A DNA stretch of 64,000 bases from Clostridium swellfunianum (GCF_023656515.1 NZ_JAMOFV010000006.1:934336-998335), one strand, 5' to 3'; shown: positions 42,865 through 52,098, counted from the stretch's first letter. Made by a program: numbers and translations. Notes: generated from the letters alone by a model not told the origin.

Positions 42865-44529
42865 ATGAAAGACTTTAAAAAGAGCGTAGTTTATCAAATT
42901 TATCCTAAATCTTTTATGGATTCAAATGGGGATGGTTATGGTGACCTAAAAGGGGTTACTGAAAAACTTAATTATCTTCAGGACCTAGGGGTAGATTATT
43001 TATGGCTGACACCTTTTTACCATTCGCCTCAAAAGGATAATGGCTATGACGTTGCTGACTACTGCAGCATTGATCCTCGCTTTGGTACCATGGAGGATTT
43101 TGAAGTACTTGTAGCGCAAGCACGTAAGCATAATATAGAAATAATGCTGGACATGGTTTTTAATCATACTTCCACAGAGCACAAATGGTTTAAAAAGGCT
43201 TTGTCGGGAGATCAAAAATATAAGAATTATTATATCTTTAAAAAATCAAAGGATAGCGATGCACCTACAAATTGGAATTCAAAGTTTGGAGGGTCAGCTT
43301 GGGAGTATATTAAGGAATATGATGAGTATTATCTTCATCTATTTGATGTTACTCAAGCAGATTTAAATTGGGAAAATCAGCAGATCAGAGAGGAACTGTT
43401 TAAAGTTGTAAACTTTTGGCTTGATAAGGGTGTAAAAGGCTTCAGGTTTGATGTTGTAAACCTAATTTCAAAGCCGGATAATTTTGAAGATGATACACTA
43501 GGAGATGGCCGCAAATTTTATACAGATGGCCCAAGAGTTCACCGATATTTAAAGGAACTTAACAAAGAGAGTTTTGGAAAACAGGATGATGTTATAACTG
43601 TAGGTGAAATGTCTTCAACTACTATAGACAACTGTATTAGATATTCAAATCCTGAGGAAAGAGAATTATCAATGGTATTTAATTTTCACCATCTGAAAGT
43701 AGATTACAAAGATGGAGATAAATGGACTCTTATGAACTTTGACTTTAAAAAGCTTAAGGACATCCTCAACTCCTGGCAGGTTGGCATGGAAAAAGGAAAT
43801 GGATGGAATGCTGTATTTTGGTGTAATCATGATCAGCCTAGAATAGTTTCTCGCTTTGGCGATGATAAAGTATACCAAATGGAATCAGCAAAGATGCTGG
43901 CAACGGCAGTGCATATGCTTAGAGGAACACCTTTTATATACCAGGGAGAAGAATTTGGAATGACAAATCCCTATTTTAGTAGTATTGAACAGTATAGGGA
44001 TATTGAAACTATAAACTACTACAGCATATTAAAGCAGCAAGGAGTAGAGGAAGATAAAATAATTAAGATTCTACAGGCTAAGTCTAGAGATAATTCCCGT
44101 ACACCAGTTCAGTGGAACAACAGTGCGAATGGGGGATTTACTACTGGAACTCCTTGGATATCAGTATGCAGCAATTATATGAATATCAATGCTGATAATG
44201 CACTGAAAGATGAGAATTCTATTTACTATCACTATAAACAGCTAATTCAACTTAGAAAAGAGCAAGATATTATAGCCTATGGAGATTATAAACCATTACT
44301 TGAAAATCACAAAAAAGTATATGCATATATGAGAAGCTATAAAAATGAAAAACTTATTGTTATAAACAATTTCTATGGCGAAAATACCTACATTGATCTA
44401 AGCGATGAGTTCAATTTTAAAGAATATAAAAGTAAAATATTAACATCAAATTATAGGGATTCATCTGAAAAATTTAGTAAAATAAGTTTAAGACCCTATG
44501 AGTCTATAGTGTATCATCTTGTGAAATAG
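42865..44529 (+). CDS. treC: trehalose-6-phosphate hydrolase (GH13)
   Basis: A 554-residue GH13 enzyme that splits trehalose 6-phosphate into glucose and glucose 6-phosphate. Motifs: VVYQIYPKSFMDSNGDGYGD, DMVFNHTS, nucleophile Asp in KGFRFDVVN, acid Glu in TVGEMSS and WCNHDQPR. ATG 42865 with AAGAGGTG upstream is preferred to GTG 42856. It could be called an oligo-1,6-glucosidase from sequence alone, but the treP-treR context decides. Confidence 0.93.
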   Translation: MKDFKKSVVYQIYPKSFMDSNGDGYGDLKGVTEKLNYLQDLGVDYLWLTPFYHSPQKDNGYDVADYCSIDPRFGTMEDFEVLVAQARKHNIEIMLDMVFNHTSTEHKWFKKALSGDQKYKNYYIFKKSKDSDAPTNWNSKFGGSAWEYIKEYDEYYLHLFDVTQADLNWENQQIREELFKVVNFWLDKGVKGFRFDVVNLISKPDNFEDDTLGDGRKFYTDGPRVHRYLKELNKESFGKQDDVITVGEMSSTTIDNCIRYSNPEERELSMVFNFHHLKVDYKDGDKWTLMNFDFKKLKDILNSWQVGMEKGNGWNAVFWCNHDQPRIVSRFGDDKVYQMESAKMLATAVHMLRGTPFIYQGEEFGMTNPYFSSIEQYRDIETINYYSILKQQGVEEDKIIKILQAKSRDNSRTPVQWNNSANGGFTTGTPWISVCSNYMNINADNALKDENSIYYHYKQLIQLRKEQDIIAYGDYKPLLENHKKVYAYMRSYKNEKLIVINNFYGENTYIDLSDEFNFKEYKSKILTSNYRDSSEKFSKISLRPYESIVYHLVK

Positions 44530-44564
44530 ACTTGGAAGTGGTAAAATAGCAACGGTGATGAATT

Positions 44565-45278
44565 ATGGATAGCAAATATTTTAGTATTTATAATGATTTT
44601 GTTGGCAGAATCGAAACCGGATATCTTGAAGCTAATTCAAAGCTTCCTTCTGAAAGTGAATTGATGGAAGGTTATGGTGTCTCAAGAGATACTGTTAGAA
44701 AAGCTTTAAATCTTCTAGAGCAAAAGGGGTATATACAAAAGCTGCAAGGAAAAGGTTCTTTTGTATTGGATATAAACAGATATGATTTCCCTGTATCCGG
44801 ATTAATAAGTTTCAAAGAACTTGCACAAAAGATGAATATGAAAGCTAAAACAACTGTTAAAAAACTTGAGCTTTTTGAGCCGGATAGTTTTTTAAAAAAC
44901 GATATGGATTTAGCTGAAGAAGGTAAGGTATGGGAAGTTATTAGAATAAGACAAATAGGTGATCAGAAAATTATTTTGGATAAAGACTATTTGAGTGAGA
45001 AATTTGTTCCTAATCTAACTGTTGATATATGTGAAAATTCTATATATGAGCATCTTGAAAAATCCTTAGGACTAAAAATAGGTTATGCAAAAAAAGAAAT
45101 AACGGTTCAGGCGTGTACTGAAGAAGATAAGGCATATTTAGATCTAAAAGGTTATGACATGATTGTTGTTGTAAGGAGCCATGTATATTTAGAAGACACC
45201 AGTCTTTTTCAGTATACTGAATCAAGACATAGACCTGATAAATTTAAATTTGTGGATTTTGCAAGAAGAAGTTTATAA
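44565..45278 (+). CDS. treR: GntR-family trehalose operon repressor
   Basis: A 237-residue repressor with an N-terminal GntR winged helix (about 8-70; KLPSESELMEGYGVSRDTVRKALNLLEQKGYI) and a C-terminal UTRA effector domain (about 90-235). It is last in the tre operon. The likely effector is trehalose 6-phosphate and the likely sites are the pair at 41246-41291. Confidence 0.92.
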   Translation: MDSKYFSIYNDFVGRIETGYLEANSKLPSESELMEGYGVSRDTVRKALNLLEQKGYIQKLQGKGSFVLDINRYDFPVSGLISFKELAQKMNMKAKTTVKKLELFEPDSFLKNDMDLAEEGKVWEVIRIRQIGDQKIILDKDYLSEKFVPNLTVDICENSIYEHLEKSLGLKIGYAKKEITVQACTEEDKAYLDLKGYDMIVVVRSHVYLEDTSLFQYTESRHRPDKFKFVDFARRSL

Positions 45279-45303
45279 ATCAAGGATAGTGCACTGTTTT
45301 GGA

Positions 45304-45342
45304 GTAGCTAGGAAACGCTTAGTTTCTTAGCTGCTTCTTTTG
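45304..45342 (+). terminator. terminator after treR
   Basis: A 13-base stem (45304-45316 / 45322-45334, with G-U pairs) followed by TTCTTTT. Confidence 0.75.
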
Positions 45343-45453
45343 ATTTTTTATTAAGAAGTGAGAACTTTAGTATTTTATTTGGCGAAGTATGGAAATATAT
45401 GATTAATATATAGTATAATGTAGATAGAGATTTAAGCAAAGGGAGGGGTCAGC

Positions 45454-45705
45454 ATGTTAAGGACAACTAGCTTGGCTGAAGCATTAGAATGCTTATACTT
45501 AAGAAAAAAGGCTATTGTAATAGTTTCGGATGACAAAAATAAATATGACTCGGAAATGTATATCCTTACAAAACTGCTGCAACATCAAGGTGTTAAGCTT
45601 AGTGTAGAAGACTTGGAAAAAGGAAACTATACGTCTGAGCAGTCAGTTCATGTAATATCTGCTTCAAGAAAAATTAAGTATTATTTAAAATTTGTTATAT
45701 ATTAA
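45454..45705 (+). CDS. hypothetical protein, 83 residues
   Basis: Not recognised. A small soluble protein with a strong GGGAGGGG site and its own terminator, so very likely real. The first 60 residues alternate helix and strand (ALECLYLRKKAIVIVSDDKNKYDSEMYIL), suggesting a small alpha/beta fold, and the C-terminus is basic and hydrophobic. It lies where pta would often be beside ackA, but does not resemble phosphotransacetylase. Confidence 0.65.
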   Translation: MLRTTSLAEALECLYLRKKAIVIVSDDKNKYDSEMYILTKLLQHQGVKLSVEDLEKGNYTSEQSVHVISASRKIKYYLKFVIY

Positions 45706-45729
45706 GTATTTTAACAGTATCAGGTTGGG

Positions 45730-45755
45730 AAGCACCGAAATATCAGGTGCTTTTA
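45730..45755 (+). terminator. terminator after the 83-residue gene
   Basis: AAGCACC / GGTGCTT stem (45730-45736 / 45746-45752) running into TTTT. Confidence 0.75.
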
Positions 45756-45905
45756 ATTTATGTGTTAAAGAATATTTTAAAACACCAAAAATACACGGTT
45801 AATTATATACATATTAAGATATATGATATATAATATAAACTATGTGATATACAATATGTGATAAATAATATATAAATATAGTAATGCTAGGGAAGGGGAA
45901 AACAT

Positions 45906-47099
45906 ATGAAAATTTTAGTAATTAACTGCGGAAGCTCGTCTTTAAAGTATCAATTAATCAACATGGATAATGAAATGTGCTTGGCACAAGGCTTGGTTGA
46001 AAGAATTGGTATTGAAGGATCAACTTTAACTCAAAAGGTTGAAGGAAGAGAAAAGTACATCATTAAGCAGAGTATGCAGGATCATAAGGATGCAATTGAA
46101 TTAGTATTAAATACTCTAGTAGATGAGATTAACGGAGTTATAAACAGTGTAGATGAAATTTCAGCTGTAGGACACAGAGTTGTTCACGGTGGAGAATTTT
46201 ACTCAAGCTCAGTATTGATTGATGAAAAAGTTATGCAGGCTTTAGAGGAATGCTCTAAACTAGCCCCTCTTCATAATCCTCCAAATATTATAGGAATTAA
46301 TGCGTGTAAAGCCCTTATGCCAAGTACTCCAATGGTAGCTGTATTTGACACAGCCTTCCATCAGACAATGCCTGAGCATGCATATATTTATCCGCTGCCT
46401 TATGAACTTTATGAAAATAATAAAATAAGAAAATACGGTTTCCATGGAACTTCACATAAGTATGTTTCACAGGTTGCTTCTGAAATGCTTGAAAAGAATA
46501 TTAATGATTTAAAAATCGTTTCTTGTCATTTAGGCAATGGAGCAAGCCTAGCTGCTATAAAAGGAGGAAAGTCTATTGAAACAAGTATGGGCTTTACACC
46601 TCTTGCTGGTATTGCCATGGGTACAAGATCAGGAAACATTGACCCTGCAATAATAGCTTATATGATGGAAGAATTAGATTTATCTGTGGAGGAAGTAACC
46701 AATATACTTAATAAAAAATCAGGAGTGCTAGGAATATCAGGTATTAGCAGCGACTTTAGAGACCTTTGGGCTGCGGCTGAAACAGATAGGAGAGCGAAGC
46801 TTGCTTTAGATGTATTCCACTATAAAATAAGAGGTTTTATTTGCAATTATGCTGGTGTTTTAGGCGGAGTGGACTGCATCATATTTACTGCTGGTATCGG
46901 CGAGAATTCTTCAAAGGCAAGAGAAGCTTGCTGTGAAGGTTTGGAGTTTTTAGGAGTTAAAATAGACAAAGAAAAAAATAATACTTTTGGAAAAGCAGTC
47001 GATATAAGCGATAAGGATTCTAAGGTTAGAGTTCTTGTTATACCAACTAATGAGGAGCTTATGATAGCAAGAGATACAAAGGAAATTGTTAACGCTTAA
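45906..47099 (+). CDS. ackA: acetate kinase
   Basis: A 397-residue enzyme of normal length making ATP and acetate from acetyl phosphate. Signatures: [18 protein letters not shown] (start), [42 protein letters not shown] and FTAGIGENS. Monocistronic here; the usual clostridial neighbour pta is absent from the window. AAGGGG precedes the ATG. Confidence 0.97.
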   Translation: MKILVINCGSSSLKYQLINMDNEMCLAQGLVERIGIEGSTLTQKVEGREKYIIKQSMQDHKDAIELVLNTLVDEINGVINSVDEISAVGHRVVHGGEFYSSSVLIDEKVMQALEECSKLAPLHNPPNIIGINACKALMPSTPMVAVFDTAFHQTMPEHAYIYPLPYELYENNKIRKYGFHGTSHKYVSQVASEMLEKNINDLKIVSCHLGNGASLAAIKGGKSIETSMGFTPLAGIAMGTRSGNIDPAIIAYMMEELDLSVEEVTNILNKKSGVLGISGISSDFRDLWAAAETDRRAKLALDVFHYKIRGFICNYAGVLGGVDCIIFTAGIGENSSKAREACCEGLEFLGVKIDKEKNNTFGKAVDISDKDSKVRVLVIPTNEELMIARDTKEIVNA

Positions 47100-47143
47100 G
47101 ATTAACTTTAAATCTTGTTTAAATAAATAATATAAAGCAAGAG

Positions 47144-47178
47144 GAGCAGCTGCAGTTTGCAGCTGCTCTATATTTTTA
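47144..47178. terminator. bidirectional terminator between ackA and the glutaredoxin gene
   Basis: A perfect 11-bp GC-rich stem GAGCAGCTGCA / TGCAGCTGCTC (47144-47154 / 47158-47168), then TATATTTTT on the plus strand and a T-containing stretch (TTGCTTTA) on the minus strand. Confidence 0.85.
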
Positions 47179-47514
47179 GGTTGTTGTTTTAAATTCCTGA
47201 CTGCAGCTTGGGCAAGTTACAGTAATTTTGCCTTTGCTTTTAGGAAGTCTAAGTCTGGAAGGACAATTTGGACAGTTTATAACTGTATAATCAATTAAGT
47301 TTTCTATTTTATTTGTATCTAGTCCTACCACAACATCATCGCCAATAATAAAGGCAGGAACACCTCTTACTCCACGCTTCATAAGTTCAGCTCTAGCTGA
47401 TTGATCTAGGCTTATATTTTTTTCAACATAGCTAATACCTTTTTCTCGAAGATACATCTTCGCAGTATGGCAGTGCGGTCATGTACTTGAGGTATACATA
47501 ATTACATTTTTCAT
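47176..47514 (-). CDS. glutaredoxin-like selenoprotein (in-frame UGA at codon 12)
   Basis: Starting at the ATG at 47514, which has AAGGAGGA seven bases upstream, the frame reads MKNVIMYTSST-UGA-PHCHTAKMYL and continues to 112 codons. The UGA (47479-47481) falls exactly where the first Cys of a glutaredoxin CPxC motif belongs, giving UPHC. The rest keeps the fold (cis-Pro in VRGVPAFIIGDD) and adds a C-terminal zinc-ribbon-like tail with CPNC and CPSC. A 6-bp hairpin with a UGUA loop follows the UGA at a distance usual for bacterial SECIS elements. Reading from the internal ATG at 47457 would delete the active site and has no ribosome-binding site. The alternative is a nonsense mutation in a pseudogene, but the intact frame argues against it. 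Redox function is likely; msrA is nearby. Confidence 0.85.
47447..47462 (-). promoter_or_regulatory. candidate bacterial SECIS hairpin
   Basis: On the minus strand CGAAGA-UGUA-UCUUCG, a perfect 6-bp stem whose four-base loop has G in the second position. The loop begins 22 bases after the UGA, within the range I recall for bacterial SECIS elements (about 16-37). Confidence 0.65.
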
Positions 47515-47613
47515 ATCAGATTCCTCCTTAATATATCCTTATATCATTATATTACAATATAATAAAATAATGCACAAGAAGCTTGTAAAATTTTATAGTG
47601 ATATAAGAAAATC

Positions 47614-47642
47614 TTGTATAAGGATTATTTTGGTAGTATACT
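47614..47642 (+). promoter_or_regulatory. promoter of the leader RNA / msrA operon
   Basis: TTGTAT (47614-47619), a 17-base spacer and TATACT (47637-47642). The start would be near 47649. Confidence 0.7.
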
Positions 47643-47648
47643 AACATT

Positions 47649-47833
47649 ACAAATTAAGAATAAAGGGTGGCTGCACACCAGTGCTTAGGGTGCAAATATG
47701 TATGTTAACAATGTAAAAGATAGCAGAAATAAAGGATTAGTTTTAAGTTGGAATGTAAACAATATAATACATATAAGTTAGTCGCTGGCACCTGAGTTGA
47801 GGTGCCTTAGCTATATAGAATGGAGTGTGCTAA
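47649..47833 (+). ncRNA. structured leader or small RNA of unknown type
   Basis: About 185 bases between a good promoter and a 61-residue gene. It begins with a G-rich block able to pair (GGCTGCAC ... GGGTGCA) and ends with a strong stem GGCACCT / AGGTGCC (47790-47809) inside a longer imperfect pairing. The last stem has no T-tract. I did not match it to T-box, SAM or other riboswitch consensus sequences. It may be a leader or a free small RNA. Confidence 0.4.
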
Positions 47834-48019
47834 ATGGAAGTTCATATATTTTTAAAAGGGCAAAAAGAACCGGTAGTTTATACTGGGGATAGAATAGATG
47901 TTTTGGATTTTGAGATGAATGGAATTAAGTATAAGCAGATAAGATACTTTAGAAAAGGCTTTAGCAAGAGCGAGCTTGTGGAAGAAAATCTTATAAATAA
48001 GATACAAAATAAGCTGTAG
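47834..48019 (+). CDS. hypothetical protein, 61 residues
   Basis: Not recognised. GGAGTG precedes the ATG, and it ends 16 bases before msrA, so the two are co-transcribed. The protein is hydrophilic with a strand-rich N-terminal half ([19 protein letters not shown]) and a basic helical C-terminus. Confidence 0.65.
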   Translation: MEVHIFLKGQKEPVVYTGDRIDVLDFEMNGIKYKQIRYFRKGFSKSELVEENLINKIQNKL

Positions 48020-48035
48020 AAAAGGGTATGATGAT

Positions 48036-48509
48036 ATGAAGGAAGTAGTTCTAGCAGGAGGCTGTTTCTGGGGAGTTGAAGAGTTTTTTTCACGAATAAA
48101 AGGGGTAGTTGAAACTGAAGTAGGTTATGCTAATGGCAGAACACCGAATCCAACTTATGAAGAGGTATGTTATAAAAATACTTACTATGCTGAGGTGTGC
48201 AGGATAAAATACGATGAAACAAAGCTTTCTTTACAAAAACTTTTAGAGAGATTTTGGACTATAATAGATCCAACTGCGCTTAATAGACAAGGAAATGATA
48301 TTGGAAGCCAGTACAGAACTGGAATATATTATATAGACCAAGATGATTTGCAAGCAATAATACAAAGCAAAGAAAATGAGCAGAAAAAGTATGAGAAAAA
48401 GATAGTAACTGAAATTAAGTCTTTAGAAAATTACTATAAAGCAGAAGAGTATCATCAGCGTTATTTAAAGAAGAATCCAGGCGGATACTGCCATATAAGA
48501 CTTGATTGA
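48036..48509 (+). CDS. msrA: peptide-methionine (S)-S-oxide reductase
   Basis: A 157-residue MsrA that reduces methionine-S-sulfoxide in proteins. The active-site motif [11 protein letters not shown] carries Cys (not Sec, though some clostridial MsrA proteins use Sec). Other family segments are [18 protein letters not shown] and [11 protein letters not shown]. The C-terminal GGYCHI holds a possible resolving Cys. Confidence 0.95.
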   Translation: MKEVVLAGGCFWGVEEFFSRIKGVVETEVGYANGRTPNPTYEEVCYKNTYYAEVCRIKYDETKLSLQKLLERFWTIIDPTALNRQGNDIGSQYRTGIYYIDQDDLQAIIQSKENEQKKYEKKIVTEIKSLENYYKAEEYHQRYLKKNPGGYCHIRLD

Positions 48510-48548
48510 GCTGCAGGGAGTTGTAATCTCTCTGCAGCTTCTTTTTAT
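48509..48548 (+). terminator. terminator after msrA
   Basis: AGCTGCAGGGAG / CTCTCTGCAGCT stem (48509-48520 / 48528-48539, one G-U pair) followed by TCTTTTTATT. It begins at the last base of the msrA stop codon. Confidence 0.85.
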
Positions 48549-48724
48549 TTTTCTACAGGCTTGAAACGAATCAATTTATTAACTATGGAATAAGTGTAGT
48601 GAAAAGGTTGATTTTGAATTTCTACTGACAAAGTATTGTCTGAGAAATCTGTAACTTTTACTTCATCTTCTCCAATGTCATAAGTTTGACAAAATAAAGT
48701 CTTTATATCCTTTTGGTTATTCAT
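48545..48724 (-). CDS. hypothetical protein, 59 residues
   Basis: Not recognised. ATG 48724 has AAAGGAGAT upstream; the open frame extends 36 codons further but without a site. An acidic soluble protein (IKTLFCQTYDIGEDEVKVTDFSDN then strands to IRFKPVEK), probably a small beta-rich domain. It lies after the MATE terminator and is convergent with msrA. Confidence 0.65.
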   Translation of the reverse strand: MNNQKDIKTLFCQTYDIGEDEVKVTDFSDNTLSVEIQNQPFHYTYSIVNKLIRFKPVEK

Positions 48725-48800
48725 TGGTAAAATCTCCTTTAAAATATAATATCTTGTGATAATAGTATTTGCTTTTTTCCATAAATTATTATTTAAATTA

Positions 48801-48830
48801 ATAAAAAAGAAGAGTCTATAAAGACTCTTC
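48801..48830 (-). terminator. terminator of the MATE gene
   Basis: A perfect GAAGAGTCT / AGACTCTTC stem on the minus strand (48822-48830 / 48809-48817) followed by TTTTTT. The stem contains the stop codon of the MATE gene. Confidence 0.9.
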
Positions 48831-50210
48831 AACTAATTTTGAATTTTCAGTTGAGCTTTCATGAGCATCCTTTAAATGCTTCAACTCTCTAAACAAGAAA
48901 AATGATGTTAATACTGATGCTGTAGCATCTGCAAGTGGCCCTGCAAACCAAATACTTGTTAAGGTTCCAAATATTCTTGGCAATAGAACATAAAGCGGAA
49001 TCAGTAGTAAAACCTGTCTCAGCAGACTTAAAAACATTGATATTTTAGCTTTCCCTATGCTTTGGAAGTAGTTAGTGCTTATTATTTGAAAGCCTATTAT
49101 AGGAAGCATGAACAGGTAAATTCTGATACCTTTAGAACCAATAGCTACCAGCTCAGTATTATCATTAAACAGCATAATAGCTTGAGGTGCAAAGATCTGA
49201 ACAAATATGAAGCCCACAACAACTATTGATGTAGCAGCAAATATTGCATACTTAAGTGTAGCTATGACTCTGTCATATGCTTTTGCACCATAATTATATC
49301 CTACTATTGGCTGGAAGCCTTGATTTATACCAAAGATAGGCATCAAGAACAATGTCGAAATACTGTTTATAACAGTCATTGCACCAACTGCTAAATCCCC
49401 TCCATAAGTTAGAAGGGATTTGTTTGCAGTTATTGAAACTACACTGGCAGCCAGCTGCATCGCAAAAGGAGACATTCCAATTGCAAAGATTGTTTTAACA
49501 ATACGAGCATCAAGCCTAAAGTTGCTTACTTTAAGCTTAAGGTTGCTTTTACCTGTTAAGAAATAGCTTATAACCCAAGCAGCTGAAACAGCTTGAGAAA
49601 TAATAGTAGCCAAGGCAGCACCCTTTACACCCATATTAAACGTAAATATGAAGATTGGGTCTAAAATTGTGTTTAATACAGCACCTATAAGCATTGTTGA
49701 AGCAGCTCTTTTAGGGTTTCCTGAGGCTCTTATAGCATGATTCATTGAAAAAGCTGTAACATTAAATATAGTACCAATAAGTATAATTACAATATAATCT
49801 TTTGCATAACCAAAAGTATTTTCGCTAGCGCCAAATATAAGAAGAAGCTTATCTACTGATAACAAACCAACTATTGTTATAATAATTGAGAATAAAATAG
49901 ACAGTACAAAAGCGTTTCCTAGTATATGTTCCGCCTCATCTTTTTTCTTTTGACCAAGTCTTATGGATATAGTAGCTGCTGCCCCAATACCTGAAAGCAT
50001 GGCAAATGCCATTATAACTGTCATTATTGGAAAGTTTAAGCCTACACCAGTAATAGCATATTGGCCAACCCCCTCCATCTTTCCTATATAAATTCTATCT
50101 ACTATGTTGTACAAGGCGTTAACAAGCATTCCAATTATAGCTGGGATAGAAAAGCTCATTAAAAGCTTCGGAATACTTTCATTTGCTAATCTTTTTTCTC
50201 TATCAATCAT
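48816..50210 (-). CDS. MATE-family multidrug efflux transporter
   Basis: A 464-residue membrane protein with twelve predicted helices and the two-fold MATE repeat (IPAIIGMLVNALYNIVDRIYIGK near the N-terminus; FGINQGFQPIVGYNYGAK in the second half). It exports drugs or metabolites with Na+ or H+. It overlaps the MarR gene by 8 bases, and the pair forms an operon under the MarR palindrome. Confidence 0.94.
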   Translation of the reverse strand: MIDREKRLANESIPKLLMSFSIPAIIGMLVNALYNIVDRIYIGKMEGVGQYAITGVGLNFPIMTVIMAFAMLSGIGAAATISIRLGQKKKDEAEHILGNAFVLSILFSIIITIVGLLSVDKLLLIFGASENTFGYAKDYIVIILIGTIFNVTAFSMNHAIRASGNPKRAASTMLIGAVLNTILDPIFIFTFNMGVKGAALATIISQAVSAAWVISYFLTGKSNLKLKVSNFRLDARIVKTIFAIGMSPFAMQLAASVVSITANKSLLTYGGDLAVGAMTVINSISTLFLMPIFGINQGFQPIVGYNYGAKAYDRVIATLKYAIFAATSIVVVGFIFVQIFAPQAIMLFNDNTELVAIGSKGIRIYLFMLPIIGFQIISTNYFQSIGKAKISMFLSLLRQVLLLIPLYVLLPRIFGTLTSIWFAGPLADATASVLTSFFLFRELKHLKDAHESSTENSKLVEESL

Positions 50211-50655
50211 TTACATTCTCCTTTCGTATTATCCTATTTTTATTTTTTACCATCCTTTGAAGAAAAGTTAGAGCTAACTCTTTTTCTTCTTCAGTGAAAT
50301 CAGAAGTTAAAGTATCATTCCATTCATAAAGTATTTTAAATACTTCATTAGCAGTTTGTCTGCCTTCTTCAGTAAGATATACTTTATAAGCACGCTTGTC
50401 TTTTTCATCAATCATCCGCTTTATATAGCCCTCATCTTCAAGCTTTTTAACTGCCTTAGCTGTAGTGCCTTTGTCTATAAAGAGTTTGCAGCTCATTTCT
50501 TCTTGTGTAACGCCTCCATTGTGGTACAAGAAAAGTAGAAAAGGGTATTGCCCGCTGCCTATATTGTATTTTTCGAATTTATGATTAAAGAACACGCTAC
50601 CGGAACGATAAAGTATGGAAATGTACTTTCCCATGGTTTCTGTATTTTTTGTCAT
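50203..50655 (-). CDS. MarR-family transcriptional regulator
   Basis: A 150-residue winged-helix regulator (GVTQEEMSCKLFIDKGTTAKAVKKLEDEGYIKRMIDEKDKRAYKVYLTEEG is the core, about 45-95). ATG 50655 is chosen; GTG 50670 is possible. A 34-bp palindrome overlaps its own promoter, so it very probably represses itself and the MATE pump until a drug-like ligand binds. Confidence 0.92.
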   Translation of the reverse strand: MTKNTETMGKYISILYRSGSVFFNHKFEKYNIGSGQYPFLLFLYHNGGVTQEEMSCKLFIDKGTTAKAVKKLEDEGYIKRMIDEKDKRAYKVYLTEEGRQTANEVFKILYEWNDTLTSDFTEEEKELALTFLQRMVKNKNRIIRKENVND

Positions 50656-50674
50656 TTGTAACTTCACCACCGGT

Positions 50675-50731
50675 TATAATAATAGTTGCATTTGCAACTA
50701 TTATTATAAGTCATATATATGTATTTGACAA
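50675..50731 (-). promoter_or_regulatory. promoter and palindromic operator of the MarR-MATE operon
   Basis: On the minus strand TTGTCA (50726-50731), a 17-base spacer and TATAAT (50703-50708). A perfect inverted repeat with 16-bp arms (50675-50690 / 50693-50708; core AGTTGCA-TT-TGCAACT) overlaps the -10 and the start. Confidence 0.88.
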
Positions 50732-50859
50732 CAGGTTTTATATTCTAAGTCCAAATCTATTGTAGACAAAACGTCATATTTGAAGGTAAGATTAAATTAG
50801 GAATAAAAATATATAATATATTTGCTTTAATTATTTGATTAGAATTGAAGGTGCTTTAA

Positions 50860-52098
50860 ATGCAGGAAGTAACTAGCGATATATTGAACTATATAATTGA
50901 GGAGGCTGCCATAGAGGTTCACTATCAGCCAGTAGTATCTATAGTAAAAAAGTCAATTATAGGGCTGGAGGGGCTAGGCAGAGGTGTGTATCAAAACGAA
51001 CTTATTGACCCTCTACCATTATTTAAAAAAGCTTCAAAAGATAAATGCAGCTTGAAATTAGATAGGCTATGCAGAGAAAAAGCTATAGAAAACTTCTTAG
51101 AAGTTTACGGCAAATACAAAGATATGCTTTTATTTTTAAATGTGGACGGCTCAACTATGACAGATGAAATGGCGGATTCTGGTTTTTTACTCAATTTGGT
51201 TAACAAATACAACATAAAACCTGAAAATATTGTTTTAGAAATTGTTGAATCTAAAGTTAGCAATGTGCAGGCCTTGGCAGCTTTTGTAAACAACTATAGG
51301 AGTTATGGCTTCTTAATAGCTTTGGACGATGTAGGTTCAGGACGATCTAATCTTGACAGAATTGCGATTACCCAGCCGGATATCATCAAAATTGACAGAG
51401 TGCTCGTTAAGGATGTTCATGTAGACTATTATAAGCAGGAAGTTTTTAAGTCATTAGTTAACCTGAGTAAGACTTTAGGGGCAATGGTAATTGCTGAGGG
51501 TATTGAAACTGAAGAAGAGGCTCTTAAGGCTGTAGAATTAGGAGCAGATATGCTTCAGGGTTTTTATTTTGCTACACCTCAAAAGATAACAAGCAGCATG
51601 ATAAAAACCTTTAATCAGCCAATAAGAAGAGTTGCAGCACATTACTCAGATTATCTTGCAGAAAAAATAAGACTTCAAAAGCTTAAGCACAAGGAATATG
51701 AAGAGGTTGTTAAAGTAGCTCTAGCTGACATAAGTCAGGTTGAGGAGAAGAGATTTGATTTTAAGCTGCTCAACATCATTAATTCTTATAAGATATTTGA
51801 ATGTGTATATATATTAGATACTTCGGGGATTCAAGTGACTGATACAGTATCTGCCTATGGAAACTATTCAAAACATAAAAATCTTATTTTCAAGCCTGCG
51901 AAAAAAGGAGATGACCACTCACTTAAAAAGTACTTCTACTTCCTTAAAAATATGAAAGTCAGTAAATATCTTACTGAACCATATATATCAAATGCGACAG
52001 GAACCCTATGCGTAACTATGTCCTGTGTATTTAAAAATATTAATAATAAAAAATATATTCTGTGTGTTGACTTAAACCCAGAGATTGTATACAATTAG
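50860..52098 (+). CDS. EAL-domain protein with YkuI-type C-terminal domain
   Basis: A 412-residue protein. The EAL domain (about 15-245) retains the E-x-L-x-R motif (EGLGR), FLNVDGS, LEIVES, DDVGSG, IIKIDR, AEGIE and LQGFYF. Most metal and catalytic positions are kept, so cyclic-di-GMP hydrolysis or binding is possible. The C-terminal part (about 250-412) resembles the YkuI_C PAS-like sensor. No membrane segments. It stands alone. Confidence 0.87.
   Translation: MQEVTSDILNYIIEEAAIEVHYQPVVSIVKKSIIGLEGLGRGVYQNELIDPLPLFKKASKDKCSLKLDRLCREKAIENFLEVYGKYKDMLLFLNVDGSTMTDEMADSGFLLNLVNKYNIKPENIVLEIVESKVSNVQALAAFVNNYRSYGFLIALDDVGSGRSNLDRIAITQPDIIKIDRVLVKDVHVDYYKQEVFKSLVNLSKTLGAMVIAEGIETEEEALKAVELGADMLQGFYFATPQKITSSMIKTFNQPIRRVAAHYSDYLAEKIRLQKLKHKEYEEVVKVALADISQVEEKRFDFKLLNIINSYKIFECVYILDTSGIQVTDTVSAYGNYSKHKNLIFKPAKKGDDHSLKKYFYFLKNMKVSKYLTEPYISNATGTLCVTMSCVFKNINNKKYILCVDLNPEIVYN

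Noticed and set aside
45304-45334. GGAAACGCTTAG as a catabolite-repression (cre) site
   Set aside because: It lies within the terminator stem after treR and lacks the outer bases of the cre consensus.
47655-47680. AGGGTGGCTGCAC as a T-box antitermination motif
   Set aside because: It differs from GGGTGGNACCGCG, sits at the start rather than the end of the leader, and no specifier stem or terminator with a T-tract follows.
48036-48509. MsrA as a second selenoprotein
   Set aside because: The active-site codon in GGCFWG is TGT (Cys), not TGA.
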